Notes: generated by a model from the sequence alone, not told the origin. 12,649 nt of DNA from Aliarcobacter sp. (GCA_017996075.1 JAGOHQ010000010.1:1-12649), one strand, 5' to 3'. Numbered from the stretch's first letter, positions 6,111 to 12,649 are shown. Program-made: numbers and translations.

Positions 6111-7231
6111 TGTTTAGATTATCAAACCTTATAAAATCAACTCTACAAGAGCAAAAAAGTAGAAGTTTAGATGGAAGTATTATAATTTGGAATATGACAA
6201 ATCGTTGTAATTTACTCTGTCACCACTGCTATAGCAAAGCTAGTGCAAATGAGAAAGAGAGTTTATCATTAGAAGATATTTTAAAAACTATTCCAAAACT
6301 CAAAATTGCCAATATTAATTTTGTAATCTTTAGTGGAGGTGAGCCACTTTTAAGAAAAGATATTTTCGAAATTGCACAATGTATGAAAGATAATAAAATT
6401 ATGACTTATCTTTCAACAAATGGTACATATATAACCGAAAAAAATGCACAAAAAATCATAGATACTTTTAACTATATAGGTATTTCAATAGATGGAATAG
6501 GAGAAGTTCACGACTATTTTAGAGGACAAAAAGGCTCGTATGATAAAAGTATTGAGGCTATAAAAACTATTCAAAAATTAGGTGGAAATGCTGGTATTAG
6601 ATTTACGATTACAAAAGAGACTGAAAGTAGTTTTTATGATATTTTTACTCTTGCAGAAGAGTTAAATGTAAACAAAATATATATCTCTCATCTTGTATAT
6701 TCAGGTCGTGGAAAAGAGAACCTTGAGATTGATATAAGTAAAGAAAAAAGAAAAGAGTATGTAAGCTTTATGATAAATAAAGCATTTGAGTATTATGAAA
6801 ATGGCAAAGATATAGATATTGTTACAGGAAATATGGAGATGGATGCCATAATGCTTTTAAAAGAGTTTGAAAAAAAATATCCAGATTTTGTGAACTCTTT
6901 AAAAAATAGATTAAAATCTTGGGGTGGAAATAGTGCTGGAAAAAGACTTGGAAATATGGATTGGAATGGTTTTGTGAAACCAGACCCATTTTTTCCTATG
7001 ACTATTGGAAACTATTTAGAAAAAGATTTTGATAAAATTTGGTTAGATGATAATAATGAATTACTAAAAAAGCTAAGAGAATTTCCACGAAATATAAAAG
7101 GGAAATGTAGCTCTTGCAAATATATAGATATTTGTAATGGTGGTTCAAGAAGTAGAGCTTATGCAATAAGTGGCGATTTATGGGATGAAGATCCATCTTG
7201 TTATTTGACTTTAGAAGAGATAAAGGGGTAA
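6110..7231 (+). CDS. nirJ: Haem d1 biosynthesis radical SAM protein NirJ
   Basis: NirJ is the cytoplasmic radical SAM enzyme that removes propionate side chains from didecarboxysiroheme on the way to haem d1. The 373-residue protein shows the [4Fe-4S]/SAM motif CNLLCHHC (C33, C37, C40), SGGEP (75-79), and the LSTNGT and ISIDG strands of the partial TIM barrel. A SPASM-like C-terminal cysteine cluster (C333, C336, C342, C364 in GKCSSCKYIDICNGG...DPSCYL) follows. A conserved-looking WGGNSAGKRLGNMDWNGFVKP stretch spans 271-291. Length is close to known NirJ (about 370-400). The related haem-pathway enzymes AhbC and AhbD are the main alternatives, but nirS, nirF and the decarboxylase nearby make NirJ the best call. 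It overlaps the upstream cytochrome stop by one base and precedes nirF by two. Confidence 0.93.
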   Translation: MFRLSNLIKSTLQEQKSRSLDGSIIIWNMTNRCNLLCHHCYSKASANEKESLSLEDILKTIPKLKIANINFVIFSGGEPLLRKDIFEIAQCMKDNKIMTYLSTNGTYITEKNAQKIIDTFNYIGISIDGIGEVHDYFRGQKGSYDKSIEAIKTIQKLGGNAGIRFTITKETESSFYDIFTLAEELNVNKIYISHLVYSGRGKENLEIDISKEKRKEYVSFMINKAFEYYENGKDIDIVTGNMEMDAIMLLKEFEKKYPDFVNSLKNRLKSWGGNSAGKRLGNMDWNGFVKPDPFFPMTIGNYLEKDFDKIWLDDNNELLKKLREFPRNIKGKCSSCKYIDICNGGSRSRAYAISGDLWDEDPSCYLTLEEIKG

Positions 7232-7233
7232 AA

Positions 7234-8319
7234 ATGTTAAAAAAAATAGCTTTAAGTCTAATAGTAGCTAGTAGTTTATTTGCTAGTGAAAAAATATTTG
7301 TAGTTGAAAGAGAGAGTTCTAGCATAGCTATTATTGAAAATGATAAATTCAAAAATAGAATGGAAAACTTTAGAAATACAAACCACTCTGTTGTGAAATT
7401 TTACAAAGATGAAGCTTATGCAATCTCAAGAGATGGATATGTTATAAAGTTTGACCCAAAAAAAGAGATTATAGAAGCTGAATACAAAACTAGTAAAAGT
7501 GCAATAGGCTTTGAAATATCAGAATACTTCGTAGCTGTTGCAAACTATGATGATAAAAGTGTTGATGTTTTAACAAAAGATTTAAAACCTCTAAAAAAAA
7601 TAGTTACAAACTCACGAAATGTAGGGATAAAACTATATAAAAACTATATGATTTTTTCTCAAATGGATAGTGACATAATATCTGTTTATAAAGATTTAAA
7701 TGAAGGAAAAAAAGAGCCAAATTTCGTTTTACATAAAGAGTTTAAAAATGCAGGTGAAATGCCTTTTGATGCTATGCTTCAAGAACAAAGTTATATAATG
7801 GGCTTTTTTAACTCTGCTTTTTTTGGAGTTGTTGATTTAGAGAAAATGGAGTACAAAAAAATAGATGTTTTTTTAGATGAAAAAAAACAACAAGTTTTAA
7901 AAGTACCTCATTTTGGTTTTTGGAGTTTGAGTAAAGATGAGATTTTTATACCTGCAGTTGGAGATAATAAAGTTTTTGTTTATGATAAAAAATTTAAATT
8001 CCTAAAATCAATAGATATAAAAGGAATGCCTGTTTTCACAAGTCTTAGCCCAAATAAAGATTTTTTAGCAGTAACCTTTTCTGGAGAAGATTTTCCATAT
8101 TTACAAATTCTTGATACAAAAACTTTTAAAGTTATAAAAGAGTATAAATTTGATGGTAAAGTATTGCATGTAAGATGGTCAAATGATAAGAATGAACTAT
8201 ATGTAAGTGTAAATGATACTAATAAAATAGAGGTTTTAGACACAATTACTTGGAAAAATATTAAAACTATAAATGATATTAAAAAACCTTCTGGTATATT
8301 TATTTTTGAGGAGAGATAG
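7234..8319 (+). CDS. nirF: Haem d1 biosynthesis protein NirF (periplasmic d1-type propeller)
   Basis: NirF is a periplasmic beta-propeller related to the d1 domain of NirS and required late in haem d1 formation. This 361-residue protein has a Sec signal peptide (about residues 1-17, MLKKIALSLIVASSLFA). Repeated propeller blades follow, seen as recurring strands such as VFVYDKKFKFLKSIDIKGMP, LQILDTKTFKVIKEY and IEVLDTITWKNIKTI. H51 (TNHSVVKFY...AISRDGYVIKFD) is in the place expected for a d1-binding histidine, by comparison with NirS H180. It has no CxxCH, so it is not NirN, and no lipobox cysteine, so it should be soluble. I start it at the ATG at 7234, two bases after the nirJ stop, with AAAGGGG (7222-7228). 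It ends three bases before nirE. Confidence 0.88.
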   Translation: MLKKIALSLIVASSLFASEKIFVVERESSSIAIIENDKFKNRMENFRNTNHSVVKFYKDEAYAISRDGYVIKFDPKKEIIEAEYKTSKSAIGFEISEYFVAVANYDDKSVDVLTKDLKPLKKIVTNSRNVGIKLYKNYMIFSQMDSDIISVYKDLNEGKKEPNFVLHKEFKNAGEMPFDAMLQEQSYIMGFFNSAFFGVVDLEKMEYKKIDVFLDEKKQQVLKVPHFGFWSLSKDEIFIPAVGDNKVFVYDKKFKFLKSIDIKGMPVFTSLSPNKDFLAVTFSGEDFPYLQILDTKTFKVIKEYKFDGKVLHVRWSNDKNELYVSVNDTNKIEVLDTITWKNIKTINDIKKPSGIFIFEER

Positions 8320-8322
8320 AGT

Positions 8323-9057
8323 ATGAAAAAAGTATATTTAACTGGTGCAGGACCTGGAGATATTGAGCTTATGACTTTAAAAGCAGCAAGAGTTATAAAA
8401 GAGGCAGATGTGATTATATATGATAAACTTGCGAATCCTGAGATATTAGAGATGGCAAAAGATGGAACAGAGTTTATATTTGTAGGTAAAGAGTTTGGAA
8501 AACATTTAATACCACAAGATGAGATAAATGAGATAATATATCAAGCTTCTCTTAAATACAATCTTGTAGTAAGACTAAAAGGTGGTGACCCTTTTGTATT
8601 TGGTAGAGGTGGAGAAGAAGCTCTTTATTTAAAAGAGCGTGGAGTTAAGTTTGAAATAATCCCAGGTATTACTTCAAGTATTAGTGTTCCTGCATATGCA
8701 GGAATTCCTGTAACTCATAGAGGAATTACTTGCTCTTTTAGAGTAGTAACTGGTCATGAAGCACCAAATAAAAAAGATACTCAAATAAATTGGGATAGTT
8801 TTATTGCAGACGAAACAATAGTATTCTTAATGGGAATCCATAATATAAAATTAATATCAAAAAAACTAATCAAAATTGGAAAACCATCTACAACTCCTTG
8901 TGCTGTTATATCAAAAGGTACAACAAATGAGCAAAAAGTAATTGTTGGAACACTTGAAGATATTGTAGATAAAGCCAAAGAGATTCCAACACCTGCAATA
9001 ATTGTTGTTGGAGAAGTTGTAAAATTAAGAGAAGAGTTAAAGTGGTTTGAAGAGTAG
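8323..9057 (+). CDS. nirE: Uroporphyrinogen-III C-methyltransferase (SUMT; NirE/CobA)
   Basis: This cytoplasmic enzyme uses two SAM to methylate uroporphyrinogen III at C2 and C7, giving precorrin-2, the entry step to siroheme and haem d1. The 244-residue chain has the standard SUMT signatures: GAGPGD (8-13), RLKGGDPFVFGRGGEE (84-99), PGITS (114-118) and PVTHRG (129-134). It is a stand-alone methyltransferase, not fused to a CysG-N or HemD domain. Being last in the nir operon points to NirE, but it could equally supply siroheme for other uses, since the Met8-like enzyme lies next to it on the other strand. The ATG at 8323 follows AGGAGAG (8309-8315), which lies inside the end of nirF. Confidence 0.95.
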   Translation: MKKVYLTGAGPGDIELMTLKAARVIKEADVIIYDKLANPEILEMAKDGTEFIFVGKEFGKHLIPQDEINEIIYQASLKYNLVVRLKGGDPFVFGRGGEEALYLKERGVKFEIIPGITSSISVPAYAGIPVTHRGITCSFRVVTGHEAPNKKDTQINWDSFIADETIVFLMGIHNIKLISKKLIKIGKPSTTPCAVISKGTTNEQKVIVGTLEDIVDKAKEIPTPAIIVVGEVVKLREELKWFEE

Positions 9058-9072
9058 GAAACCCTACTTTTC
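9050..9072 (+). terminator. Terminator at the end of the nir operon
   Basis: The sequence AGTAGG (9053-9058) pairs with CCTACT (9063-9068) around the loop AAAC. Outer A-U and G-U pairs extend the stem, and TTTT follows. It overlaps the nirE stop codon and separates nirE from the convergent gene ending at 9077. The stem is short, so termination may be modest. Confidence 0.6.
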
Positions 9073-9076
9073 AATT

Positions 9077-9457
9077 TTAAATTCCAAAAAACTCTTTAAC
9101 CCAAACTAACTCTTGACTGTTTAAATCTACTCTTTTTAGCTCTTGTTTATCTTTATTTAAAACTATTAAAATATTTCCATCTAGTCTTAAGTTATCTTTT
9201 CCCCACTCTTTATCAAGTTTATCAGTTATATGAAAAATCTGAGAGTTTTTTGGTTTCTCTTTTTCTCTTCCATCTTTATATACTATTGCTAATCCGCCTG
9301 TTCTTTTCTCTATTGTATATGGAAGATATTCTTGCAAAATACCATACACTCTTTCGTTTTTATTTTCAGGTAAGGAATCTTTAAAGCCAATAAAACCAAC
9401 TATAAAAAATATAGCAACTAATAATATTAATAAAATATTTTTCTTATTTTTGTCCAC
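9077..9457 (-). CDS. Small membrane-anchored protein, partner of the siroheme enzyme (unknown)
   Basis: I do not recognise this 126-residue protein. It has an N-terminal membrane helix (about residues 7-24, NILLILLVAIFFIVGFIGF), which would place a ~100-residue hydrophilic domain outside the cytoplasm. That domain contains alternating strand-like segments (GLAIVYKDG, GNILIVLNKDKQELKRVDL) and no cysteine. It starts at GTG (complement of 9455-9457), seven bases after GGGAG (complement of 9465-9469), and overlaps the end of the siroheme enzyme gene by 14 bases. The two are therefore one transcription unit, probably translationally coupled. The overlap suggests a conserved pairing, but no role in tetrapyrrole metabolism can be read from the sequence. 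Confidence 0.8.
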   Translation of the reverse strand: MDKNKKNILLILLVAIFFIVGFIGFKDSLPENKNERVYGILQEYLPYTIEKRTGGLAIVYKDGREKEKPKNSQIFHITDKLDKEWGKDNLRLDGNILIVLNKDKQELKRVDLNSQELVWVKEFFGI

Positions 9458-10025
9458 TTTTTTTCTCCCATGAATTTATATAATCTTTTGCTTTATTGTC
9501 AAAAAATCGCATCCTCTCTTTTCCTTTTGGAATTGTGCTTCTCAACTCTTTTAACTCTTTTAAAAAATCTTCAACTCCTTCTGGAATTAAATTAGAAAGA
9601 AATGTTTTAAAATTTTTTGCAAATGCAGGAGAGCTTCCACTTGTAGAAATTGCAACAGTTAAATCCCCTCTTTTAATATATGAAGGGAAAATAAAATCAC
9701 AATACTGCTGTAAATCTACACAGTTACAAAGAATTTTATACTCTCTTGTCTCAAAATAGATATCCTCTTGTAGAACAAAATCATCTACAGCAACAATAAC
9801 TATATCATAGCCTTTAGCATCGCCTTTTTCATACTCTTTTTGAAAAATCTTAAGACTATGTTTATCTATTAAATCCTCTATTTTTTCGCTAAAATTTTTT
9901 GAAATCAAAGTAATATTTGAAGAAAAATTCAAAAGATGTTCTAACTTTTCTAAAGCTATATTACCACCACCAACTATCAAAATAGTTTTATCATCAAATT
10001 TTAAAAAAGCTGGAAAATATGCCAC
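9444..10025 (-). CDS. Precorrin-2 dehydrogenase / sirohydrochlorin ferrochelatase (Met8p / CysG N-terminal type)
   Basis: This enzyme oxidises precorrin-2 to sirohydrochlorin with NAD+ and inserts iron to give siroheme, the precursor of haem d1 in this pathway. The 193-residue protein has a Rossmann motif (ILIVGGGNIALEK, 15-27), the probable catalytic aspartate D104 (CNCVDLQQYCDF) and the conserved stretch FIFPSYIKRGDLTVAISTSG ending in SSPAFAK (111-137). The MAYFPAFLKF opening is the usual family start, supporting the GTG at 10023-10025, which has AAAGGA about six bases upstream. It lacks the C-terminal SUMT domain of full CysG; that activity is supplied by the separate gene at 8323-9057. 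It lies antisense between nirE and the decarboxylase gene, so three consecutive pathway steps are adjacent. Confidence 0.93.
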   Translation of the reverse strand: MAYFPAFLKFDDKTILIVGGGNIALEKLEHLLNFSSNITLISKNFSEKIEDLIDKHSLKIFQKEYEKGDAKGYDIVIVAVDDFVLQEDIYFETREYKILCNCVDLQQYCDFIFPSYIKRGDLTVAISTSGSSPAFAKNFKTFLSNLIPEGVEDFLKELKELRSTIPKGKERMRFFDNKAKDYINSWEKKSGQK

Positions 10026-10149
10026 TAAAAATCCTTTTTTTATATATTTTATTCTATCAAAGCTTATGCTATTCTATCTTAATTTAAGTCAATCTATAAA
10101 AATTATTATTAAGTTAAAATTTTTTTAATTTAAAATAGGAGAGAAAAAT
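10026..10149. promoter_or_regulatory. Divergent promoter region between the siroheme enzyme and the decarboxylase
   Basis: This 124-base, very AT-rich gap must hold start signals for both flanking genes. A TATAAA at 10095-10100 is a possible -10 box for the rightward gene. A small palindrome CTTAATTTAAG lies at 10078-10088. No TTGAT-N4-ATCAA site is present, so direct FNR-type control as at 167-182 is not evident. Individual boxes are uncertain at this base composition. Confidence 0.35.
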
Positions 10150-11172
10150 ATGACACAAATTCCCCAACTAGAACTAAAAAATGAAGTTCTACTTAGAATC
10201 CAAAAAAATTTTCCACTTGCAAAAAAACCTTTTCTTAATATTGCAAATGAACTTCATACAACAGAAGAGAGAGTTTTAGAAATTTTAAATGAAGCAAAAA
10301 GAGATGGTATTATAAGACAGACATCTGCTATTTTTGATACAAAAAAGCTAGGATATAAATCATCTTTAGTAGCATTTGAAATTGAAGAGAAAGATATACC
10401 AAATGCTGTAAAAATCTTAAACTCTCACCCTGGAATTTCTCATAACTATGAAAGAAATCACTCTTTTAATATTTGGTTTACTATTGCTGTAGCTCCAAAT
10501 TCTAATTTGGGACTAGAAAAAAGTATTGAAATTTTAGCTAAAAAAACAAATGCAAAGAATTATATAATACTTCCAACTTTAAAATTATTTAAAATTTCAG
10601 TAAAACTTGATACAACAAATAAAGAGGAAAAACAAGAGAAATTAATTCAAAAAAGTTTTACAAATCTTGATTTATCAGAGTATCACTATAAATTTATCAA
10701 ACTTTTACAACAAGATATTGAGTTTAAAAGTGAGCCTTTTAAATTTATAGTTGATCAACTAAATATTAGCTATGATGAACTATTTAAAATTATTCAAGAA
10801 TTTATAAACTCTGGTGTTATGAGAAGATTTGCATCAATTTTAAATCATAGAAAAGCTGGTTTTAGTGCAAATGCTATGGTTGTTTGGGATATTGATGAAA
10901 AAAAATCTCAAGATATAGGAGAAATAGCAGCATCTTTTAGTGCGGTAAGTCACTGTTATTTAAGACCTCAATATCCAAACTGGAAATACAATCTTTTTAC
11001 AATGATTCATGGTAAAACCGAAGATGATACTCAAAAAACAATAGAAGATATAGCAAATAAAATTGAATATAGAGATAAAATGGCACTATACTCAAGTAAA
11101 GAGTTTAAAAAAGTAAGAATTATTTACTTTAGTGATGAGTTTGAGAATTGGGAAAAAGAGAATAATAATTAA
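10150..11172 (+). CDS. nirDL: Single-chain siroheme decarboxylase (NirDL-type fusion, AsnC/Lrp-like)
   Basis: Siroheme decarboxylase removes two acetate carboxyl groups from siroheme to give 12,18-didecarboxysiroheme, the substrate for NirJ. The 340-residue protein is two AsnC/Lrp-like modules in tandem. The first has a helix-turn-helix-like part at about residues 11-57 and an alpha-beta core ending SHNYERNHSFNIWFT (97-111). The second has the same order at about 178-226, with SHCYLRPQYPNWKYN (267-281) then LFTMIHG. Those two His/Arg/Tyr-rich motifs are the marks of the NirD/L and NirG/H (AhbA/AhbB) families rather than of transcription factors. NirDL fusions are known, for example in Hydrogenobacter. 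No separate NirG or NirH lies here, so this chain may act alone. AGGAGAG (10137-10143) precedes the ATG. Confidence 0.9.
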   Translation: MTQIPQLELKNEVLLRIQKNFPLAKKPFLNIANELHTTEERVLEILNEAKRDGIIRQTSAIFDTKKLGYKSSLVAFEIEEKDIPNAVKILNSHPGISHNYERNHSFNIWFTIAVAPNSNLGLEKSIEILAKKTNAKNYIILPTLKLFKISVKLDTTNKEEKQEKLIQKSFTNLDLSEYHYKFIKLLQQDIEFKSEPFKFIVDQLNISYDELFKIIQEFINSGVMRRFASILNHRKAGFSANAMVVWDIDEKKSQDIGEIAASFSAVSHCYLRPQYPNWKYNLFTMIHGKTEDDTQKTIEDIANKIEYRDKMALYSSKEFKKVRIIYFSDEFENWEKENNN

Positions 11173-11186
11173 AAATGGAGTATAAA

Positions 11187-11582
11187 ATGAAACTTTTTTT
11201 TGAACTTGAAATTGCCTATATTTTTATAGCTATATTTTTTCTTATAGTAACAGCTATTGTAACCACAAGAAAATTTTCTCCACCAAATAGCTTTAAAAAA
11301 GTTTTTCCACCTGTTTTAATATTTCTAATTATTGCAATTTTTGCTCATTTTAAAGTTACAACTTCAAGAATGGCTGAAGTTGAAAGTGAGTTTTTAAAAG
11401 GTGAAACAGTTCTTTGTGAAAATAGAACAAAAAGAGAAGTTTCAAAATCAATTATGATAAATGATAAATTAGGTTGGAGTTTAAAAGATAATATATTTTC
11501 AAATCCTGAATATTTTAAAAATTTTCATAGCGCAAGATGTGTAAAAATGCTTGAAAATATGAAAAAAGAGTATATAAAATAA
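11187..11582 (+). CDS. Two-helix membrane protein after the decarboxylase (unknown)
   Basis: This 131-residue protein is not recognised. It has two hydrophobic segments (about residues 6-27 and 38-55) and a basic linker between them (TTRKFSPPNSFKK). A ~75-residue hydrophilic C-terminal domain contains just two cysteines (C77 in ETVLCENR and C118 in SARCVKM), which could form a disulphide or bind metal. There is no CxxCH. I prefer the ATG at 11187, which has GGAG (11177-11180) six bases upstream. An in-frame ATG at 11175 lacks a ribosome binding site and overlaps that one. It follows the decarboxylase stop by 14 bases with no promoter visible, so the two are probably co-transcribed. A terminator follows immediately. 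Confidence 0.82.
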   Translation: MKLFFELEIAYIFIAIFFLIVTAIVTTRKFSPPNSFKKVFPPVLIFLIIAIFAHFKVTTSRMAEVESEFLKGETVLCENRTKREVSKSIMINDKLGWSLKDNIFSNPEYFKNFHSARCVKMLENMKKEYIK

Positions 11583-11601
11583 GCAAAAGATTGCTTATTT
11601 T
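11576..11601. terminator. Bidirectional terminator between convergent genes
   Basis: The arm AAAATAAGCAA (11576-11586) pairs perfectly with TTGCTTATTTT (11591-11601) around the loop AAGA. The stem overlaps the stop codon of the rightward gene. Because the arms end in A-runs and T-runs, it can work in both directions, serving the rightward unit and the leftward psiE-like gene ending at 11616. Confidence 0.8.
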
Positions 11602-11615
11602 ATTAAAATGATATT

Positions 11616-12107
11616 TTAACTAGCCTCTTTTTGCCACTTTCTTTTTAGATTATGAATATAAATTATCAAAATAAAAAATATAGATGATGTTATTCCCAAA
11701 GCTACAAGTAAAGTAGTTTCACTAGGTATTGTCTCAAGTAAAATAAGCTTTCTAATTATAACAACAAAAGCTATTTCCAAAAATGTCAAAGAGTAATCAA
11801 AGCCATTTTTAATAAAAAGAGTTTTTACAATTGCAATTACAATCAAAGTAAAAAGACCATCTGTTAAAATAGTTTTTATAGAAGAGAAATCCAAAGCTCC
11901 CTGCTCTATAGTAAAAGCTATTAATTTATATCCTAAACTCAACAAACAAACTGCTAAATATATAATCATTATTACAATAAAAATATATTTAAGCATATTT
12001 ATAACTCTTAAAAGTATAGTATCTACTCTACTTTCTAGAACTTTATCTATACTATTTACTTTAAAAAAAACTCTCTCTATAAAACTCTTTTTCTCTTTTT
12101 CATCCAT
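11616..12107 (-). CDS. PsiE-family integral membrane protein
   Basis: This 163-residue protein has a polar N-terminus and four membrane helices (about residues 36-60, 80-99, 106-123 and 131-152). The order of motifs (ILLRVINMLKYIFIVIMIIY, LTDGLFTLIVIAIVKTLFI, GFDYSLTFLEIAFVVIIRKL) matches the PsiE family (phosphate-starvation-inducible E), whose biochemical role is unknown. I choose the ATG at 12105-12107, with AAAAGG (complement of 12114-12119) six bases upstream. An in-frame GTG at 12125 would overlap that ribosome binding site. It lies 63 bases downstream of hemH on the same strand and may be read with it or from its own promoter. No link to denitrification is apparent. Confidence 0.82.
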   Translation of the reverse strand: MDEKEKKSFIERVFFKVNSIDKVLESRVDTILLRVINMLKYIFIVIMIIYLAVCLLSLGYKLIAFTIEQGALDFSSIKTILTDGLFTLIVIAIVKTLFIKNGFDYSLTFLEIAFVVIIRKLILLETIPSETTLLVALGITSSIFFILIIYIHNLKRKWQKEAS

Positions 12108-12143
12108 CTTCGACCTTTTGAACACTCACAAAATTTTTTGCGA

Positions 12144-12149
12144 ATAGTA
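12144..12149 (-). promoter_or_regulatory. Possible extended -10 promoter of the PsiE-like gene
   Basis: On the minus strand TGATACTAT (a TGn-TACTAT extended -10) lies directly after a long T-rich run. Campylobacterota housekeeping promoters typically have this form, with no -35 box. The predicted leader is about 30 bases. At this base composition chance matches are common. Confidence 0.4.
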
Positions 12150-12170
12150 TCAAAAAAAAACATAAAAAAA

Positions 12171-12649
12171 TTAATTTTTATCTATTATATCTTTTATGGC
12201 ATCTATAAAATTATCATTATAATTTACACATTTACAAACTTTATAATCTAATATTCCTAAATCTTGTGAAATATGTCTATATTCAATATCAAGTTCAAAA
12301 GTAGTTTCAGAGTTATCAACTATAAAAGATAGTGGATAAATAATCACTTTTTCACCTTTGAAATTTTTTAACATATCTTCAAGAGATGGTTCAAGCCACT
12401 TCAAAGGACCAACTTTTGATTGATATGCAAGATTTATTGATTTGAAGTTTATATTTTTATCTTTTAATTTTTGACTTAAAATCTGAACATGCTCAATCAT
12501 CTGTTTTTCATAAGGATCACCATTGTCCACAATTTTTTGAGGTAAGCCATGGGCTGAAAAGATTAGATTAAAATCATCTTTTCCTTCTTGAATTCTTTGG
12601 ATTTCATCTACAATACAACTATTAAATTTATCATTTCTATAAAAATCAT
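12171..12649 (-). CDS. hemH: Ferrochelatase, C-terminal part (5' end outside window)
   Basis: Ferrochelatase inserts Fe2+ into protoporphyrin IX (or coproporphyrin III) as a late step of haem b synthesis. The frame is open from the right edge to a TAA at 12171-12173, giving about 158 residues. It carries the ferrochelatase signature LIFSAHGLPQKIVDNGDPY, with the catalytic histidine in SAHG, and the downstream conserved stretch IVDNSETTFELDIEY with its acidic residues. A GTG inside the signature (about 12530) is not the start, because the conserved sequence continues upstream in frame. The N-terminal half is beyond the window. The product supplies haem for the cytochromes c and b made from this region, though ferrochelatase is a general housekeeping enzyme. 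Confidence 0.93.
   Translation of the reverse strand, partial: DFYRNDKFNSCIVDEIQRIQEGKDDFNLIFSAHGLPQKIVDNGDPYEKQMIEHVQILSQKLKDKNINFKSINLAYQSKVGPLKWLEPSLEDMLKNFKGEKVIIYPLSFIVDNSETTFELDIEYRHISQDLGILDYKVCKCVNYNDNFIDAIKDIIDKN

Noticed and set aside
7002..7352. Minus-strand open frame across the nirJ/nirF junction
   Set aside because: It spans the ends of two well-supported genes and has no recognisable motif or credible start signal.
7234..8319. NirN or a second NirS
   Set aside because: There is no N-terminal CxxCH cytochrome domain and the length is that of NirF.
7980..9074. Minus-strand open frames at 7980-8243 and 8781-9074
   Set aside because: They are antisense shadows of nirF and of the SUMT gene, whose motifs are intact.
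9496..9759. Plus-strand open frame of 87 codons
   Set aside because: It is antisense to the Met8-like gene, which shows the Rossmann and catalytic motifs in the other frame.
10150..11172. Lrp/AsnC transcription regulator
   Set aside because: Two tandem modules with the SHNYERNH and SHCYLRPQYPNW motifs, in a haem d1 context, indicate siroheme decarboxylase rather than a DNA-binding regulator.
1..12649. CRISPR array, insertion sequence, tRNA/rRNA, prophage or attachment site
   Set aside because: I saw no regularly spaced repeats, transposase motifs, terminal inverted repeats or structured RNA genes. Composition looks uniform and coding density is high.

Overview
The window is AT-rich DNA (about 30 % G+C by eye) that is densely packed and mostly co-directional. 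Its protein style, operon layout and PEB4/SurA-like parvulin fit a Campylobacterota bacterium, most likely a denitrifying member of the Arcobacteraceae. The taxonomic call is inference. No mobile element, CRISPR array, tRNA or rRNA is visible, and no stretch over 300 bases lacks a gene.

Layout. (1) Positions 1-116 (-) hold the 5' end of a divergent gene resembling AMMECR1 / AmmeMemoRadiSam protein A. (2) Positions 117-248 hold a divergent control region with a perfect 16-bp FNR/CRP-type palindrome (167-182). It sits 41.5 bp upstream of the start predicted from a consensus TATAAT box. (3) Positions 249-2826 (+) are a nitric oxide reductase operon: an unknown three-helix membrane protein, norC, norB and a 53-aa membrane microprotein. 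(4) Positions 2908-9057 (+) are a nitrite reductase operon: nirS (cytochrome cd1), a NirC/NirN-type cytochrome c, a periplasmic parvulin, a second small cytochrome c, nirJ, nirF and a uroporphyrinogen-III methyltransferase (nirE/cobA). (5) Positions 9077-10025 (-) hold a Met8/CysG-N-type siroheme-forming enzyme and an overlapping small membrane protein. (6) Positions 10150-11582 (+) hold a single-chain siroheme decarboxylase (NirDL-type fusion) followed by an unknown two-helix membrane protein. (7) Positions 11616-12649 (-) hold a PsiE-family membrane protein and the 3' part of hemH (ferrochelatase).

How it works together. NirS reduces nitrite to NO in the periplasm and NorCB reduces NO to N2O. 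NirE methylates uroporphyrinogen III to precorrin-2, the Met8-like enzyme oxidises it and inserts iron to give siroheme, the NirDL-type fusion decarboxylates siroheme, NirJ (radical SAM) modifies the ring, and NirF acts late in the periplasm to give haem d1 for NirS. Nearly the whole uroporphyrinogen-III-to-d1 route is therefore in one window. No NirN (cytochrome c fused to a d1 propeller) is visible, and no separate NirG or NirH.

Least explained parts: the first-gene membrane protein, the 53-aa microprotein, the parvulin inside the nir operon, the membrane protein after the decarboxylase, and two hairpins at the nor/nir and nirS/biogenesis boundaries that may set expression ratios.
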